The notes under the pieces: generated by a model
Seen by the model: the letters and a program-made list of their open reading frames with translations, nothing else
Told to the model about the DNA's origin: nothing
Databases searched by the model: none
Assembly: GCA_019391515.1 (NCBI GenBank)
Contig: JAHXQP010000027.1
Location: 1 to 39,098, forward strand
Direction: 5' to 3'
From: Clostridiaceae bacterium
GTDB taxonomy: Bacteria; Bacillota; Clostridia; Tissierellales; Sporanaerobacteraceae
Length of the DNA: 39,098 nucleotides
Shown: piece by piece, positions 1-8,806 of the stretch
How the letters are laid out: each line of letters begins with the position of its first letter
Numbering within the stretch: the stretch's first letter is position 1
Program-made: the position numbers and the translations under genes

Positions 1-38
1 TTAAAGCTATATTTCATATATATGAAATATAGCTTTAA
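1..38. repeat. Perfect 38-bp palindrome at window edge
   Basis: The first 38 bases are a perfect inverted repeat with arms of 18 bases around a central TA. In RNA it would form a long AT-rich hairpin. No T-run follows on the plus strand, so it is not a textbook terminator in that direction, but it may end a gene lying before the window or act as an operator for the downstream hydroxyproline genes. The start is cut by the window edge, so the arms could be longer. Confidence 0.6.
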
Positions 39-58
39 TATTAAGAAGAGGTGAAATC

Positions 59-163
59 ATGACTACATATATAAGAGTTAAAATTAAAGGGTTTAAAAAT
101 GATAAAAAAATAACATTAAATGATAAAAAAATTAAAAAAGGAGTGTTAAGATGTTATATTTAA
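59..163 (+). CDS. Possible 34-aa lysine-rich small protein or leader peptide
   Basis: ATG at 59 is preceded at good spacing by AGAGGTG, and the frame reads 34 codons to TAA at 161-163. It overlaps the first 13 bases of the following ornithine-cyclodeaminase-family gene, so the two could be translationally coupled. The peptide is rich in Lys and Ile, with no signal peptide or recognisable family. It may be a leader that couples translation rather than a functional protein, or a chance frame in AT-rich DNA; the ribosome binding site is the main support. Confidence 0.35.
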   Translation: MTTYIRVKIKGFKNDKKITLNDKKIKKGVLRCYI

Positions 164-1119
164 ACGAAAAAGATATAAATAAATGTATATCTTTAAATGA
201 AATTATGGATGAAATAGAAAAAACTTTTATTTTATATGAAAAAACTAAGTTCTACATGCCTGATAGAGTCCATGTAGATTACAAAAACAAAACTATATTA
301 TATATGCCTTGTTTTTTAGAAAATATCTTCGGAACAAAGGTTCTCACAGTTTTTCCAGAGAACAGGAAGAAAAATAAGCCAGTAATAGATGGTCTTATGT
401 TGTTAAATGATTATGATACAGGTGAAACTATTTCCATACTAGATGGGAAAACGCTAACAGCTCTTAGAACAGGAGCTGTAGGAGGTACAGGTATACGCCA
501 TACAACACCTAAAGATGTAAAAATTGTAGGTCTTGTAGGAGCAGGAGTACAAGGATTTAATCAATTAAGATTCGCTTGTGAGGCAAGAGATATAGAAAAA
601 ATAATAGTATTTGATTTATTTAAAGAAAAGCTTCCAGACTTTATTCAAAAAGTTAAGGAGCAAATTTCTGGAGTTGAAGTAGTATCTGTAGAGAATGCAG
701 AAGAGCTTTTAAAAGAATCAGATGTAGTAATAACAACAACTACTTCTAATGAGCCAGTATTTTCCAATAAAAAAGAGCTTTTTAAAGGCAAACATTTTAT
801 AGGAATTGGTTCATATAAGCCTAATATGAGAGAATACCCGGATGCACTTATTTCTGTTTTAAATAAAGTCTATATAGATACTGAATTTGCAAAAGAAGAG
901 ACTGGAGATCTTTCTAATCCTTTAGAGAGAGGATTATTAAAAGATAATCAGATTGAAACCTTTGGAAAATATCTTTTATATGAAAAAAATAAAGAAGAGA
1001 TAATAAAAGAAACAACTTGGTTTAAATCTGTAGGTATGGCGTTATTTGATATAGTTGTAGCTCACCTTATATATAATAACGCAAAAGAAAAAGGGATTGG
1101 TCAAGAAATTGAATTGTAA
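151..1119 (+). CDS. Ornithine cyclodeaminase/mu-crystallin family reductase, probably Delta1-pyrroline-2-carboxylate reductase
   Basis: This 322-residue protein has the full length of the ornithine cyclodeaminase/mu-crystallin family. The Rossmann nucleotide-binding loop is visible as GLVGAGVQG near residues 130-138, preceded by the family's RTGAVGG segment at about 105-111. Members either deaminate ornithine to proline or reduce cyclic imines. Because the next gene is a trans-3-hydroxyproline dehydratase-like protein, whose product tautomerises to Delta1-pyrroline-2-carboxylate, I infer that this enzyme reduces that imine to L-proline with NAD(P)H in the cytoplasm. The start at 151 has AAAAAGGAG upstream. 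Ornithine cyclodeaminase remains the alternative; the family assignment is secure, the substrate is from context. Confidence 0.8.
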   Translation: MLYLNEKDINKCISLNEIMDEIEKTFILYEKTKFYMPDRVHVDYKNKTILYMPCFLENIFGTKVLTVFPENRKKNKPVIDGLMLLNDYDTGETISILDGKTLTALRTGAVGGTGIRHTTPKDVKIVGLVGAGVQGFNQLRFACEARDIEKIIVFDLFKEKLPDFIQKVKEQISGVEVVSVENAEELLKESDVVITTTTSNEPVFSNKKELFKGKHFIGIGSYKPNMREYPDALISVLNKVYIDTEFAKEETGDLSNPLERGLLKDNQIETFGKYLLYEKNKEEIIKETTWFKSVGMALFDIVVAHLIYNNAKEKGIGQEIEL

Positions 1120-1168
1120 TAAATATGTATAAAATTCAATTTAAATATATAAAAAGGAGATGATATAT

Positions 1169-2188
1169 ATGATGAATTTTAAGCATTATATAAATTGTAT
1201 TGATGCTCATACTGGTGGAGAACCTCTTAGGATTATAACATCAGGTCTTCCTCCAATTGAAGGAGATACTATTCTTGAAAAAAGAGAATTTATACTTAAA
1301 AACTATGATCATTTAAGGAAAATGATGATGCTAGAGCCAAGAGGACATAGTGGGATGTATGGGTGTATTATAGTTCCTCCTGTAACAGGAGATGGAGATT
1401 TTGGAGTGCTTTTTACACATAATGAAGGATTAAGTTCCATGTGTGGACATGGTATAATTGCAGTGACTAAAGTAGCTATTGAGACAGGAATGATTCTCGC
1501 AGAAAATGGTGCTAAAGTTGTAAAGATTGATTCTCCTGCTGGAAGAATAATTGCCTATGCAGATGTAAAAGATGGTAAAGTAGAACAGGTAAGATTTCAA
1601 AATGTTCCATGTTTTGTATATGAGGAAAATGTAAAAGTAGATGTAGCTGGTATAGGAGAAGTAACTGGAGAAGTAGTGTATTGTGGAGCTTTTTATGTAT
1701 ATCTTGATGTAAACCAAGTAGGTTTAAAGGTAAATCCTGAAAATTCAGAAGAACTTGTTAGAATAGGTATGGAAATAAAGAATAAATTAGCATCAAAAAT
1801 GGAATTCAAACATCCTACTTCAGGAGTAAATTGGTTATATGGGACTATATTTTACGAGCCATTGAGAAGAGAAAATAAGGGGCTTTATACAAAGAATATA
1901 TGTATATTTGCAGAAGGACAAATAGATAGATCACCTACAGGAACGGGAACAGGTGGCAGAGTAGCCCTACACTACAGTAAAGGTGAAATGAATAAGGAAG
2001 ACATTCTTATAAATAGCAGTGTTATAGATACTACTATGGAAGCAAAAATTATTGAAGATACGAAAGTTGGAGAATATGATGCTGTAATAACAGAAGTTTC
2101 AGGTACAGCATATATATCGGGATTCAATCAATTAGTATTAGATCCAGAAGATCCCCTACCAGAAGGTTTTAGAATTTCAGGAAGTTAG
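1169..2188 (+). CDS. Proline racemase family protein, probable trans-3-hydroxy-L-proline dehydratase
   Basis: This is a proline racemase superfamily protein of about 339 residues with the MxxEPRGHSGMYG and SSMCGHG motifs. In true proline racemases and 4-hydroxyproline epimerases both catalytic positions are Cys. Here the first is Cys (about residue 92) but the second lies in DRSPTGTGTGG, so it is Thr (about residue 257). The Cys/Thr pair is the known signature of trans-3-hydroxy-L-proline dehydratase, as in the human enzyme, which removes water to give Delta1-pyrroline-2-carboxylate. The neighbouring reductase gene fits that pathway. An ATG at 1160 lies directly against the AAAAAGGAG site, so I prefer the ATG at 1169 (or 1172). 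Confidence 0.85.
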   Translation: MMNFKHYINCIDAHTGGEPLRIITSGLPPIEGDTILEKREFILKNYDHLRKMMMLEPRGHSGMYGCIIVPPVTGDGDFGVLFTHNEGLSSMCGHGIIAVTKVAIETGMILAENGAKVVKIDSPAGRIIAYADVKDGKVEQVRFQNVPCFVYEENVKVDVAGIGEVTGEVVYCGAFYVYLDVNQVGLKVNPENSEELVRIGMEIKNKLASKMEFKHPTSGVNWLYGTIFYEPLRRENKGLYTKNICIFAEGQIDRSPTGTGTGGRVALHYSKGEMNKEDILINSSVIDTTMEAKIIEDTKVGEYDAVITEVSGTAYISGFNQLVLDPEDPLPEGFRISGS

Positions 2189-2483
2189 AATGTAAACAAA
2201 GGATACATGTATATTTCACAAAAGTGAAATGTAGATATATAATATAAGGGTTTTTAAAAGTGTATTTCATAAATATAAAAAAAATTTAGTAATACTTAAA
2301 AAACACTAGACACTTTTTAAAATATGAAGTATAATAAAGTTAAAAACATATCAAAGTAATACCGTTTTGCTTAGATATAGTTTTTTATACCACAAATCCT
2401 AAAAAGTATAATTAAATCGTATATAATAATGATAAAAGTATTTTAATAGATAAAAATTTAAAAGGAAGGGAAAGGAAAACGGT
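2189..2483. promoter_or_regulatory. Intergenic region with hairpin and a widely spaced 10-bp inverted repeat
   Basis: These 295 bases hold no gene. A small hairpin (ATTTCAC, AAAA loop, GTGAAAT) lies at 2213-2230, about 25 bases after the dehydratase stop; it lacks a T-run. A perfect 10-bp inverted repeat has one arm at 2359-2368 (ATACCGTTTT) and the other at 2476-2485, running into the ATG of the next gene, the cupin regulator. Such a site could be an operator for that regulator or could mask its translation start. AT-rich -10-like hexamers occur around 2405-2430, but no convincing -35 partner is seen. Confidence 0.45.
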
Positions 2484-3041
2484 ATGAATAATATAGGAAA
2501 AAAAATAAAGGATCTGAGAACAGGAAACAATATGACTTTAAAAGAATTAAGTGAGAAGACAGATTTGTCCATTGGTTTTTTATCTCAACTTGAAAGGGGA
2601 TTAACAACTATAGCAATAGATTCTTTAGAGAAAATAGCAAAAGAACTTGGTGTAGATTTAACATATTTTTTAGCACCACCTAGAGAACAGAAAAAAACAG
2701 TATTGCGTAGTTATGAACAGGAAGTATATCAAGTTGTAAATAACCATATAATTTACAATCTTATAAATGATGTTAATGAAAGAGAATTACTTCCAAGACT
2801 TATACATATTCTTCCTATGGAAAAGATCGAAAGCATTAAAACGTATAAGCATAAGGGAGAAGAGTTTGTCTATGTTCTTGAAGGAATATTAACTTTGGTA
2901 TTAAATGATGAAGAACATAGTTTATATCCAGGTGATAGTGCCCATTACAGTTCTATGCATGTTCATAATTGGGCTAACTATACAAACAAGGTTGTGAAAT
3001 TTATAGCAGTAAATATTCCTAATACTCTTAAAGAGGAATAA
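2484..3041 (+). CDS. XRE-family transcriptional regulator with C-terminal cupin domain
   Basis: The 185-residue protein joins an N-terminal helix-turn-helix of the XRE type (about residues 5-60, with LKELSEKTDLSIGFLSQLERG covering the recognition helices) to a C-terminal cupin-2 barrel (about 105-180, with HKGEEFVYVLEG and a PGDSAHY turn). This architecture is common in regulators whose cupin senses a small molecule, often an amino acid or polyamine. It sits between the trans-3-hydroxyproline genes and hypE/hypD and probably controls this cluster in response to hydroxyproline or proline; that is inference. An AAGGAAGGG...AAAGG purine tract precedes the ATG, which overlaps one arm of a 10-bp inverted repeat, suggesting autoregulation. 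Confidence 0.88.
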   Translation: MNNIGKKIKDLRTGNNMTLKELSEKTDLSIGFLSQLERGLTTIAIDSLEKIAKELGVDLTYFLAPPREQKKTVLRSYEQEVYQVVNNHIIYNLINDVNERELLPRLIHILPMEKIESIKTYKHKGEEFVYVLEGILTLVLNDEEHSLYPGDSAHYSSMHVHNWANYTNKVVKFIAVNIPNTLKEE

Positions 3042-3056
3042 AAAGAGGTGTTATAT

Positions 3057-3959
3057 ATGGAAGGAACAATTGTAAATATACAAAAATATTCTATACATGA
3101 TGGCCCTGGAATAAGAACTACAGTATTTTTAAAAGGCTGTCCTTTAGGTTGTTGGTGGTGCCATAATCCTGAAAGTCAAAGTACTAAAAATGAAATAATG
3201 TTTTTTGAACAGAAATGCACTGGGTGTGGAATATGTGTAAAAAGATGCCCAGAGGGAGCTATTACTATAAAAGAAATGAAGCCAGTAATAGATGAGGCTA
3301 GATGCATTTTATGTGGGAATTGCGCAGATTTTTGCTATAACGAAGCAAGAGAATATGTAGGTCAGAAAATAGGAACTATGGAACTATTTAAAGAAATTCA
3401 AAAAGATGAGATTTTTTATGAAGAATCAGGAGGGGGAGTTACATTTTCAGGAGGAGAACCTCTTTTACAGGTTGATTTTTTAAATGAGGTTTTAGATATA
3501 TGTAATAGGAAAAATATCCATACAGCACTAGATACTTCTGGATATACAAAATGGGAAAATATAGAGAAAATAGTTGATAAAGTTGACTTGTTTCTATATG
3601 ACTTTAAGCTTATGGATGATGAAAAGCATAAAAAGTATATAGGGGTTTCCAATAAATTAATTTTGGAAAATCTTAAAAAGTTATCATCATTAGGGAAAAG
3701 AATATTTGTAAGAATGCCTATAATAGCTGGGATCAACGATGATAATGACCATATTGATGAAAGTATAAAGTTTATAAAAACTTTAAATAACATGGAGCAG
3801 GTTAATTTAATTCCTTATCATAGCATGGGAATGGACAAATACAAAAGATTGAATATGGATTATAAGCTTTCAGGAAGGGAGAAACCTGCTGATGAAAAAA
3901 TGGAAGAATTGAAAGAAAAATTTGAGAAGGAAGGAATCAAAGTAAAGATAGGGGGCTAA
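3057..3959 (+). CDS. hypE: Glycyl radical enzyme activase for hydroxyproline dehydratase (HypE)
   Basis: This is a radical SAM activase of about 300 residues of the pyruvate formate-lyase-activating enzyme family. The SAM-binding iron-sulfur motif is C28-x3-C32-x2-C35 (GCPLGCWWC). Two further ferredoxin-like Cys clusters follow (CTGCGICVKRC and CILCGNCADFC, residues about 54-90), as is usual for activases of the larger glycyl radical enzymes. It lies 4 bases before the glycyl radical enzyme gene, so it is assigned to install the glycyl radical on HypD. The possible GTG at 3048 is part of the AAAGAGGTG ribosome binding site; the ATG at 3057 is the better start. Confidence 0.92.
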   Translation: MEGTIVNIQKYSIHDGPGIRTTVFLKGCPLGCWWCHNPESQSTKNEIMFFEQKCTGCGICVKRCPEGAITIKEMKPVIDEARCILCGNCADFCYNEAREYVGQKIGTMELFKEIQKDEIFYEESGGGVTFSGGEPLLQVDFLNEVLDICNRKNIHTALDTSGYTKWENIEKIVDKVDLFLYDFKLMDDEKHKKYIGVSNKLILENLKKLSSLGKRIFVRMPIIAGINDDNDHIDESIKFIKTLNNMEQVNLIPYHSMGMDKYKRLNMDYKLSGREKPADEKMEELKEKFEKEGIKVKIGG

Positions 3960-3963
3960 AAAA

Positions 3964-6324
3964 ATGATGACAGAAAGGGTAAAAAAGTTAAGAGAACAAA
4001 GTCTTAATGCGATTCCACGTATTTCAATGGAGAGAGCAGAAATAGTTGATAAGGTTTATAAAAAATATGAAGGCGCAGTTCCAACACCGGTCCTAAGGGC
4101 TCTTGTGCTTAAAGAGATAATGTCAAATAAAAAACTTTGTATCAATGATGGAGAGCTTATAGTTGGAGAAAGAGGAGAGGCACCAGCCGCAACCCCAACA
4201 TATCCTGAACTATGCTGCCATACAATAGAAGATTTTGAAATAATGGATAAACGTGAAAAGATATCCTTTAAAGTTAATGAAGAAGCTAAAAAGATTCAAA
4301 AGGAAGAAATAATTCCTTATTGGGAAAAAAGATCTATGAGATATCATATCCTTGAAAATATGACTGATGAATGGAAAGAATGTTATGCAGCAGGAATATT
4401 TACTGAATTTATGGAACAAAGAGGTCCTGGTCATACAGTGGCAGATGGAAAGATATATAAGAAAGGATTCTTAGATTTTAAAAAGGATATAGAAAAAGCC
4501 ATAGAAGAACTAGACTTTTTAAATGACCATGAAGCTCTTGACAAGAAAAACCAATTAGAAGCCATGAGTATAGCATGCGATGCCATAATGATACTAGGAA
4601 AACGATATGCAGAATATGCTAAAGAGCTTGCAGAAAAAGAAGAAAATCCTGAAAGAAAGAAAGAGCTTCTTGAGATATCAGAAGTTTGTAGCTGGGTACC
4701 TGCTCATGCTCCGAGAACTTTTAGAGAAGCTCTTCAAATGTACTGGTTTGTTCATCTTTGTGTAATTACAGAGTTGAACCCATGGGATTCATTTAACCCA
4801 GGTAGACTCGATCAACATCTATATCCATATTACAAAAAAGAAACAGAAGCAGGAACATTAACAGAAGAACAAGCTAAAGAATATCTTCAATGTTTCTGGG
4901 TTAAATTTAATAATCAACCAGCACCTCCAAAGGTAGGGGTTACACTTAAAGAAAGCGGAACATATACAGACTTTGCTAATATAAATAGTGGTGGAGTGAA
5001 ATCAGATGGTTCTGATGGAGTAAATGATGTAAGTTATATTGTACTTGATGTTATAGATGAAATGAAATTGTTACAACCAAGTTCAAATGTGCAAATAAGT
5101 AAAAAAACACCTCAAAAATTTTTAAAAAGAGCACTTAAAATCGTAAGAAAAGGATGGGGTCAACCTTCATTATTTAATACAGATGCAGTAGTTCAAGAAA
5201 TGCTTAGAGCAGGAAAAACTGTTGAAGACGCAAGGGATGGAGGAACTAGTGGCTGCGTTGAAACAGGAGCTTTTGGTAAAGAAGCTTATATATTAACAGG
5301 CTATTTTAATCTTCCAAAAATCCTTGAAATCACATTAAATAACGGGGTGGATCCTGAAACAGGTAAAAAATTAGGAATAGAAACAGGGGACCCAACTGAA
5401 TTTAAAACTTATGAAGAATTATTTGAAGCGTATAAGAAACAATTAAAACATTTTATAGATATAAAAGTTAGGGGAAATAGGGTTATAGAAAGATTATATG
5501 CTACAAAGATGCCTGTACCTTTCCTATCTGTAATAATAGATGATTGTATATCAAAAGGTAAAGATTATAATGCTGGAGGAGCAAGATACAACACTAGTTA
5601 TATTCAAGGGGTTGGAATAGGAAATATTACAGATGCTTTAACATCCATAAAATACAATGTATTTGACAATAAGAAGCTAACAATGGAAGAACTATTAAAT
5701 GCAGTTAAAAAGAATTTTGAAGGTCATGAAGATATACTCCATCTTGTTAAAAACAAAACTCCTAAATATGGAAATGATGACGATTATGCAGATGAAATAA
5801 TGACCGAAGTATTCCATGCATATTACAATGAAGTGACAGGACGCCCTAATGGTAAAGGTGGGGTTCATAGAATAAATATGCTTCCAACTACATGCCATGT
5901 TTACTTTGGTTCTGTAATTGGGGCTACTCCAGATGGTAGATTGGCTAATACACCTTTAGCAGATGGTATCTCTCCATCAAAAGGAGCGGATAAAAATGGA
6001 CCAACAGGAGTAATAAAATCAGCTTCTAAGATGGACCATATAATAACAGGTGGAACCTTATTAAATCAAAAGTTTACACCTTCTGTTGTTCAAGGAGAAG
6101 AAGGGTTAGACAATTTGGCACATCTCGTTCGTTCATATTTTAAGATGGACGGACACCATATACAATTTAATATAATAAGTAAGGAAACCCTTATTGAAGC
6201 GCAAAATAAACCAGAAGAATATAAAAATTTAATAGTTAGAGTTGCTGGGTATAGTGATTATTTTGGAAATCTTGATAAGGTACTTCAAGATGAGATAATA
6301 GAAAGAACGGAACAAAACTTCTAG
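3964..6324 (+). CDS. hypD: trans-4-hydroxy-L-proline dehydratase (glycyl radical enzyme HypD)
   Basis: The 786-residue protein is a glycyl radical enzyme. The thiyl-radical Cys is in GTSGCVETG (Cys431, with Glu433 two residues later) and the glycyl radical motif RVAGYSDYFGNL places the radical Gly at 762. The SGCVETG context and length match trans-4-hydroxy-L-proline dehydratase rather than pyruvate formate-lyase, choline lyase or glycerol dehydratase. The enzyme removes water from trans-4-hydroxyproline to give Delta1-pyrroline-5-carboxylate, which ProC, encoded next, reduces to proline. Its activase gene ends 4 bases upstream, so the two are co-transcribed. The reaction is oxygen-sensitive, consistent with an anaerobe. 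A hairpin at 6339-6365 follows. Confidence 0.93.
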   Translation: MMTERVKKLREQSLNAIPRISMERAEIVDKVYKKYEGAVPTPVLRALVLKEIMSNKKLCINDGELIVGERGEAPAATPTYPELCCHTIEDFEIMDKREKISFKVNEEAKKIQKEEIIPYWEKRSMRYHILENMTDEWKECYAAGIFTEFMEQRGPGHTVADGKIYKKGFLDFKKDIEKAIEELDFLNDHEALDKKNQLEAMSIACDAIMILGKRYAEYAKELAEKEENPERKKELLEISEVCSWVPAHAPRTFREALQMYWFVHLCVITELNPWDSFNPGRLDQHLYPYYKKETEAGTLTEEQAKEYLQCFWVKFNNQPAPPKVGVTLKESGTYTDFANINSGGVKSDGSDGVNDVSYIVLDVIDEMKLLQPSSNVQISKKTPQKFLKRALKIVRKGWGQPSLFNTDAVVQEMLRAGKTVEDARDGGTSGCVETGAFGKEAYILTGYFNLPKILEITLNNGVDPETGKKLGIETGDPTEFKTYEELFEAYKKQLKHFIDIKVRGNRVIERLYATKMPVPFLSVIIDDCISKGKDYNAGGARYNTSYIQGVGIGNITDALTSIKYNVFDNKKLTMEELLNAVKKNFEGHEDILHLVKNKTPKYGNDDDYADEIMTEVFHAYYNEVTGRPNGKGGVHRINMLPTTCHVYFGSVIGATPDGRLANTPLADGISPSKGADKNGPTGVIKSASKMDHIITGGTLLNQKFTPSVVQGEEGLDNLAHLVRSYFKMDGHHIQFNIISKETLIEAQNKPEEYKNLIVRVAGYSDYFGNLDKVLQDEIIERTEQNF

Positions 6325-6338
6325 TAGATACCTATAGG

Positions 6339-6365
6339 GAAGAATAAAATAAAATTTTATTCTTC
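6339..6365 (+). terminator. Probable terminator after hypD
   Basis: A perfect 12-bp stem (GAAGAATAAAAT, 6339-6350, with 6354-6365) with a 3-base loop follows hypD by 14 bases and is trailed by a short pyrimidine-rich stretch. It may only attenuate, since proC lies 40 bases downstream on the same strand and belongs to the same pathway. Confidence 0.5.
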
Positions 6366-6405
6366 TCTATTTCATAAAAATAAAAAAATTATAGGGGGAA
6401 TATAT

Positions 6406-7212
6406 ATGAATAAAATACTAGGTTTTGTAGGAAATGGAAACATGGGTAGAGCAATGATGGGTGGTATAATAAATGCTGGACTTTTTAAACCAGAAAATGT
6501 TATAGTTTCAGATATTAATGAAAAAGGACTTAAAGCAGTAAAAGAAGAATATGGTGTAAAAACTACAGTAGATAATAAAGAGGTGGCCAAGGAAGCAGAT
6601 ATTATTATACTTTCAGTAAAACCAAATCTTTATCCTCTTATAATATCGGGAATAAAAGATAGTGTGAAAGAAGATGTAATCATAATAACTATTGCAGCTG
6701 GAAAATGTATAGAAGATACAGAAAAACAATTTGGTAGAGATATAAAAGTGGTTAGAGTTATGCCTAATACTCCAGCTCTTGTTGGAGAAGGTATGTCTGC
6801 TCTATGTCCAAGCAAATCAGTTACAGAAGAAGAGTTAAAATTAATAGTAGATATGTTTGAAAGTTTTGGGGAAGCTGAAATTGTAGATGAATATCTTATG
6901 GATGCAGTAACTTCTGTTAGTGGCTCTTCACCTGCATATGTTTACATATTTATTGAAGCTATGGCTGATGCAGCAGTACTAGATGGATTACCAAGGGATA
7001 AAGCTTATAAAATGGCAGCACAAGCAGTACTAGGTTCAGCTAAAATGGTACTAGAAACAGGAATGCATCCTGGAGCTTTAAAAGATATGGTATCTTCTCC
7101 AGGAGGAACAACTATTGAGGCAGTTGCAACTCTTGAAGAAAAAGGATTTAGAGATGCTGTTATTTCAGCTATGAAAGCTTGCACTAAAAAGTCGAAAGAA
7201 ATGTCAAAATAA
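6406..7212 (+). CDS. proC: Pyrroline-5-carboxylate reductase
   Basis: This 268-residue protein has the complete ProC architecture: an N-terminal Rossmann domain with GFVGNGNMGRAM at residues 5-16, the VMPNTPALVGEG segment near 120-131, and the C-terminal dimerisation domain with VSGSSPAYVY, the HPGALKDMVSSPGGTTIEA signature at about 222-240. It reduces Delta1-pyrroline-5-carboxylate to L-proline with NAD(P)H. Directly behind hypD, it takes the product of the hydroxyproline dehydratase, as in other hypD-proC gene pairs. A strong ribosome binding site (AGGGGGA) sets the start. A general biosynthetic role in proline synthesis is also possible. Confidence 0.95.
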   Translation: MNKILGFVGNGNMGRAMMGGIINAGLFKPENVIVSDINEKGLKAVKEEYGVKTTVDNKEVAKEADIIILSVKPNLYPLIISGIKDSVKEDVIIITIAAGKCIEDTEKQFGRDIKVVRVMPNTPALVGEGMSALCPSKSVTEEELKLIVDMFESFGEAEIVDEYLMDAVTSVSGSSPAYVYIFIEAMADAAVLDGLPRDKAYKMAAQAVLGSAKMVLETGMHPGALKDMVSSPGGTTIEAVATLEEKGFRDAVISAMKACTKKSKEMSK

Positions 7213-7230
7213 ATGAAGACACAAAACAAT

Positions 7231-7262
7231 ATAGGTATAGGGCTAGTTTGCCATATACCTAT
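7231..7262 (+). terminator. Hairpin between proC and the symporter
   Basis: A 9-bp stem (ATAGGTATA with TATACCTAT) encloses a 14-base loop 18 bases after proC. There is no T-run, so termination is uncertain. A new promoter for the symporter may lie between it and 7330. Confidence 0.35.
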
Positions 7263-7344
7263 ACTTATATGATTATACGTTATAATTTTAACATGAATCT
7301 AATATTATATTATGTACATATAAAATAAAAAAAGGGGGATAAAA

Positions 7345-8745
7345 ATGAAGAATATTTACTTAATAGTAATATTAGGTTATATATTGGGAATTGCAGTATA
7401 TGGATGGTATTTAAATAGAAAACATATTAAAACTAGTGACGATTTTGTTACAGGTGGCAGAAGAATACCTCTTCCAATATTGATTGGTACTTTATTGGCT
7501 ACCTGGATGGGAAGTGGGATGGTTACTGGTACAGCAAATTTTATTTATACATATGGACCTATTGCAGGATTGATTCATCTTATAGGAGAACCTTTAGGTT
7601 TATTACTCGTAGCATTATTTTTAGCTAAGCGTGCAAGAGAAAAAACATCTTATACGATTCCTGAATTAATTGAAATAAAATATGGACCGGTAGCAAGAGT
7701 GATATTAGCTATATGTATAATCCTTTCTTATGTTGGGATAGTATCATATCAGTTTCAAGCAGGAGGATATATATTAAATATTACAACTGGAATGAACGTA
7801 GAAATAGGAACATTAATTAGTGCAATAATTATTATATTTCTATCAGTAGTAGGCGGCCTGGTTTCTGTTGCTTATACAGATGCTGTAGGAACATTGATAA
7901 TATTTACTGCAATGATAATTGGACTTCCCATTGCTATAAAACAGGCGGGAGGACTATCTGGAATGATTTCAGCAATTCCAGCAGAACAGCTTTCAGTTAC
8001 AGGAAAATTAAGTGGGGTTCAATTATTGGGATATACACTTCCTACTATATTTTTAGTTTTGGGAGAACAAAATTTATATCAACGTTTTGGTTCAGCTAAA
8101 GATGCTGAAGAGTCCAGAAAATCAGGTATTGGATTATTTTGGCTTGGGCTTTTATTAGATATATTGATATTGGGATTAGTAACTCCAGCCATAGTACTTT
8201 ATCCTAATTTGGAAAATCCTGATACTGCTTTTTTTCAAGTAGCTATGGGACTTCCTGAAATAATAGGAGCTTTTATGCTTGCTAGTTCAGTTGCATTATT
8301 TATAACTACAGCGGATTCATATTTATTGTCAGCAGGAACAAATATAACTTATGATTTCTGGACAAGATTCATAAGTAAGGATGCATCTGATAGGGAAAAA
8401 CTTATTGTTAATAGAGTTTCAATAGTTGTATTGGGAATAATAGCTTTGGTAGTAGGTAGGTTTTTCCCTTCAATATTAAGTATGCAGATGTATGCTTATT
8501 CAATATATGGTGCTGCAGTAACTCCGGCTTTTTTAGCTTGTTTATTTTGGGATAAAGCAACCAAGGCAGGAGGTCTTGCTTCAATTATAGTAGGTGGACT
8601 TACAGTACTTATTTGGGAGATAGTATTGAAAAATCCAATGGGATTAAATAGTATTGTAATTGCAGGGCCATTATCAATAATATGTCTTATTATTGTTAGC
8701 TTAATGACACAAAGTTCTTTAAAGGAAAATCAAGGCAATGAATAA
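7345..8745 (+). CDS. Sodium:solute symporter family transporter, likely for proline/hydroxyproline
   Basis: The 466-residue protein is a polytopic membrane protein with about 13 hydrophobic segments, the typical length and topology of the sodium:solute symporter (SSS/PutP) family. The conserved early segment with TGGRRIPLPILIGTLLATWMG (residues about 35-55) and the ALFITTADSYLLSAGTN segment (around 325-342) match the family's substrate and sodium-site helices. The family includes proline, pantothenate and sugar symporters; sequence alone does not fix the substrate. Lying between proC and an Xaa-Pro peptidase, it most likely imports proline or hydroxyproline with sodium. AAGGGGGA upstream sets the start. 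Confidence 0.85.
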   Translation: MKNIYLIVILGYILGIAVYGWYLNRKHIKTSDDFVTGGRRIPLPILIGTLLATWMGSGMVTGTANFIYTYGPIAGLIHLIGEPLGLLLVALFLAKRAREKTSYTIPELIEIKYGPVARVILAICIILSYVGIVSYQFQAGGYILNITTGMNVEIGTLISAIIIIFLSVVGGLVSVAYTDAVGTLIIFTAMIIGLPIAIKQAGGLSGMISAIPAEQLSVTGKLSGVQLLGYTLPTIFLVLGEQNLYQRFGSAKDAEESRKSGIGLFWLGLLLDILILGLVTPAIVLYPNLENPDTAFFQVAMGLPEIIGAFMLASSVALFITTADSYLLSAGTNITYDFWTRFISKDASDREKLIVNRVSIVVLGIIALVVGRFFPSILSMQMYAYSIYGAAVTPAFLACLFWDKATKAGGLASIIVGGLTVLIWEIVLKNPMGLNSIVIAGPLSIICLIIVSLMTQSSLKENQGNE

Positions 8746-8768
8746 CATGGACTTTTATAGTCATGTTA
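8743..8768 (+). other. Hairpin overlapping the symporter stop codon
   Basis: TAACATG-ACT (one bulged G at 8750) pairs with AGTCATGTTA across a 5-base loop, beginning in the TAA stop of the symporter gene. No T-run follows; a TATAAT hexamer at 8766-8771 overlaps its end and may be the -10 box of a promoter for the peptidase. Confidence 0.35.
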
Positions 8769-8806
8769 TAATGGTTTTAACACTTAAATATGGGAAGGTG
8801 AAAAAC

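Noticed and set aside
1169-2188. Proline racemase or 4-hydroxyproline 2-epimerase
   Set aside because: Those enzymes have Cys at both catalytic positions; here the second is Thr, the dehydratase signature.
3964-6324. Pyruvate formate-lyase, choline trimethylamine-lyase or glycerol dehydratase
   Set aside because: The SGCVETG active-site context and the adjacent proC gene fit hydroxyproline dehydratase better.
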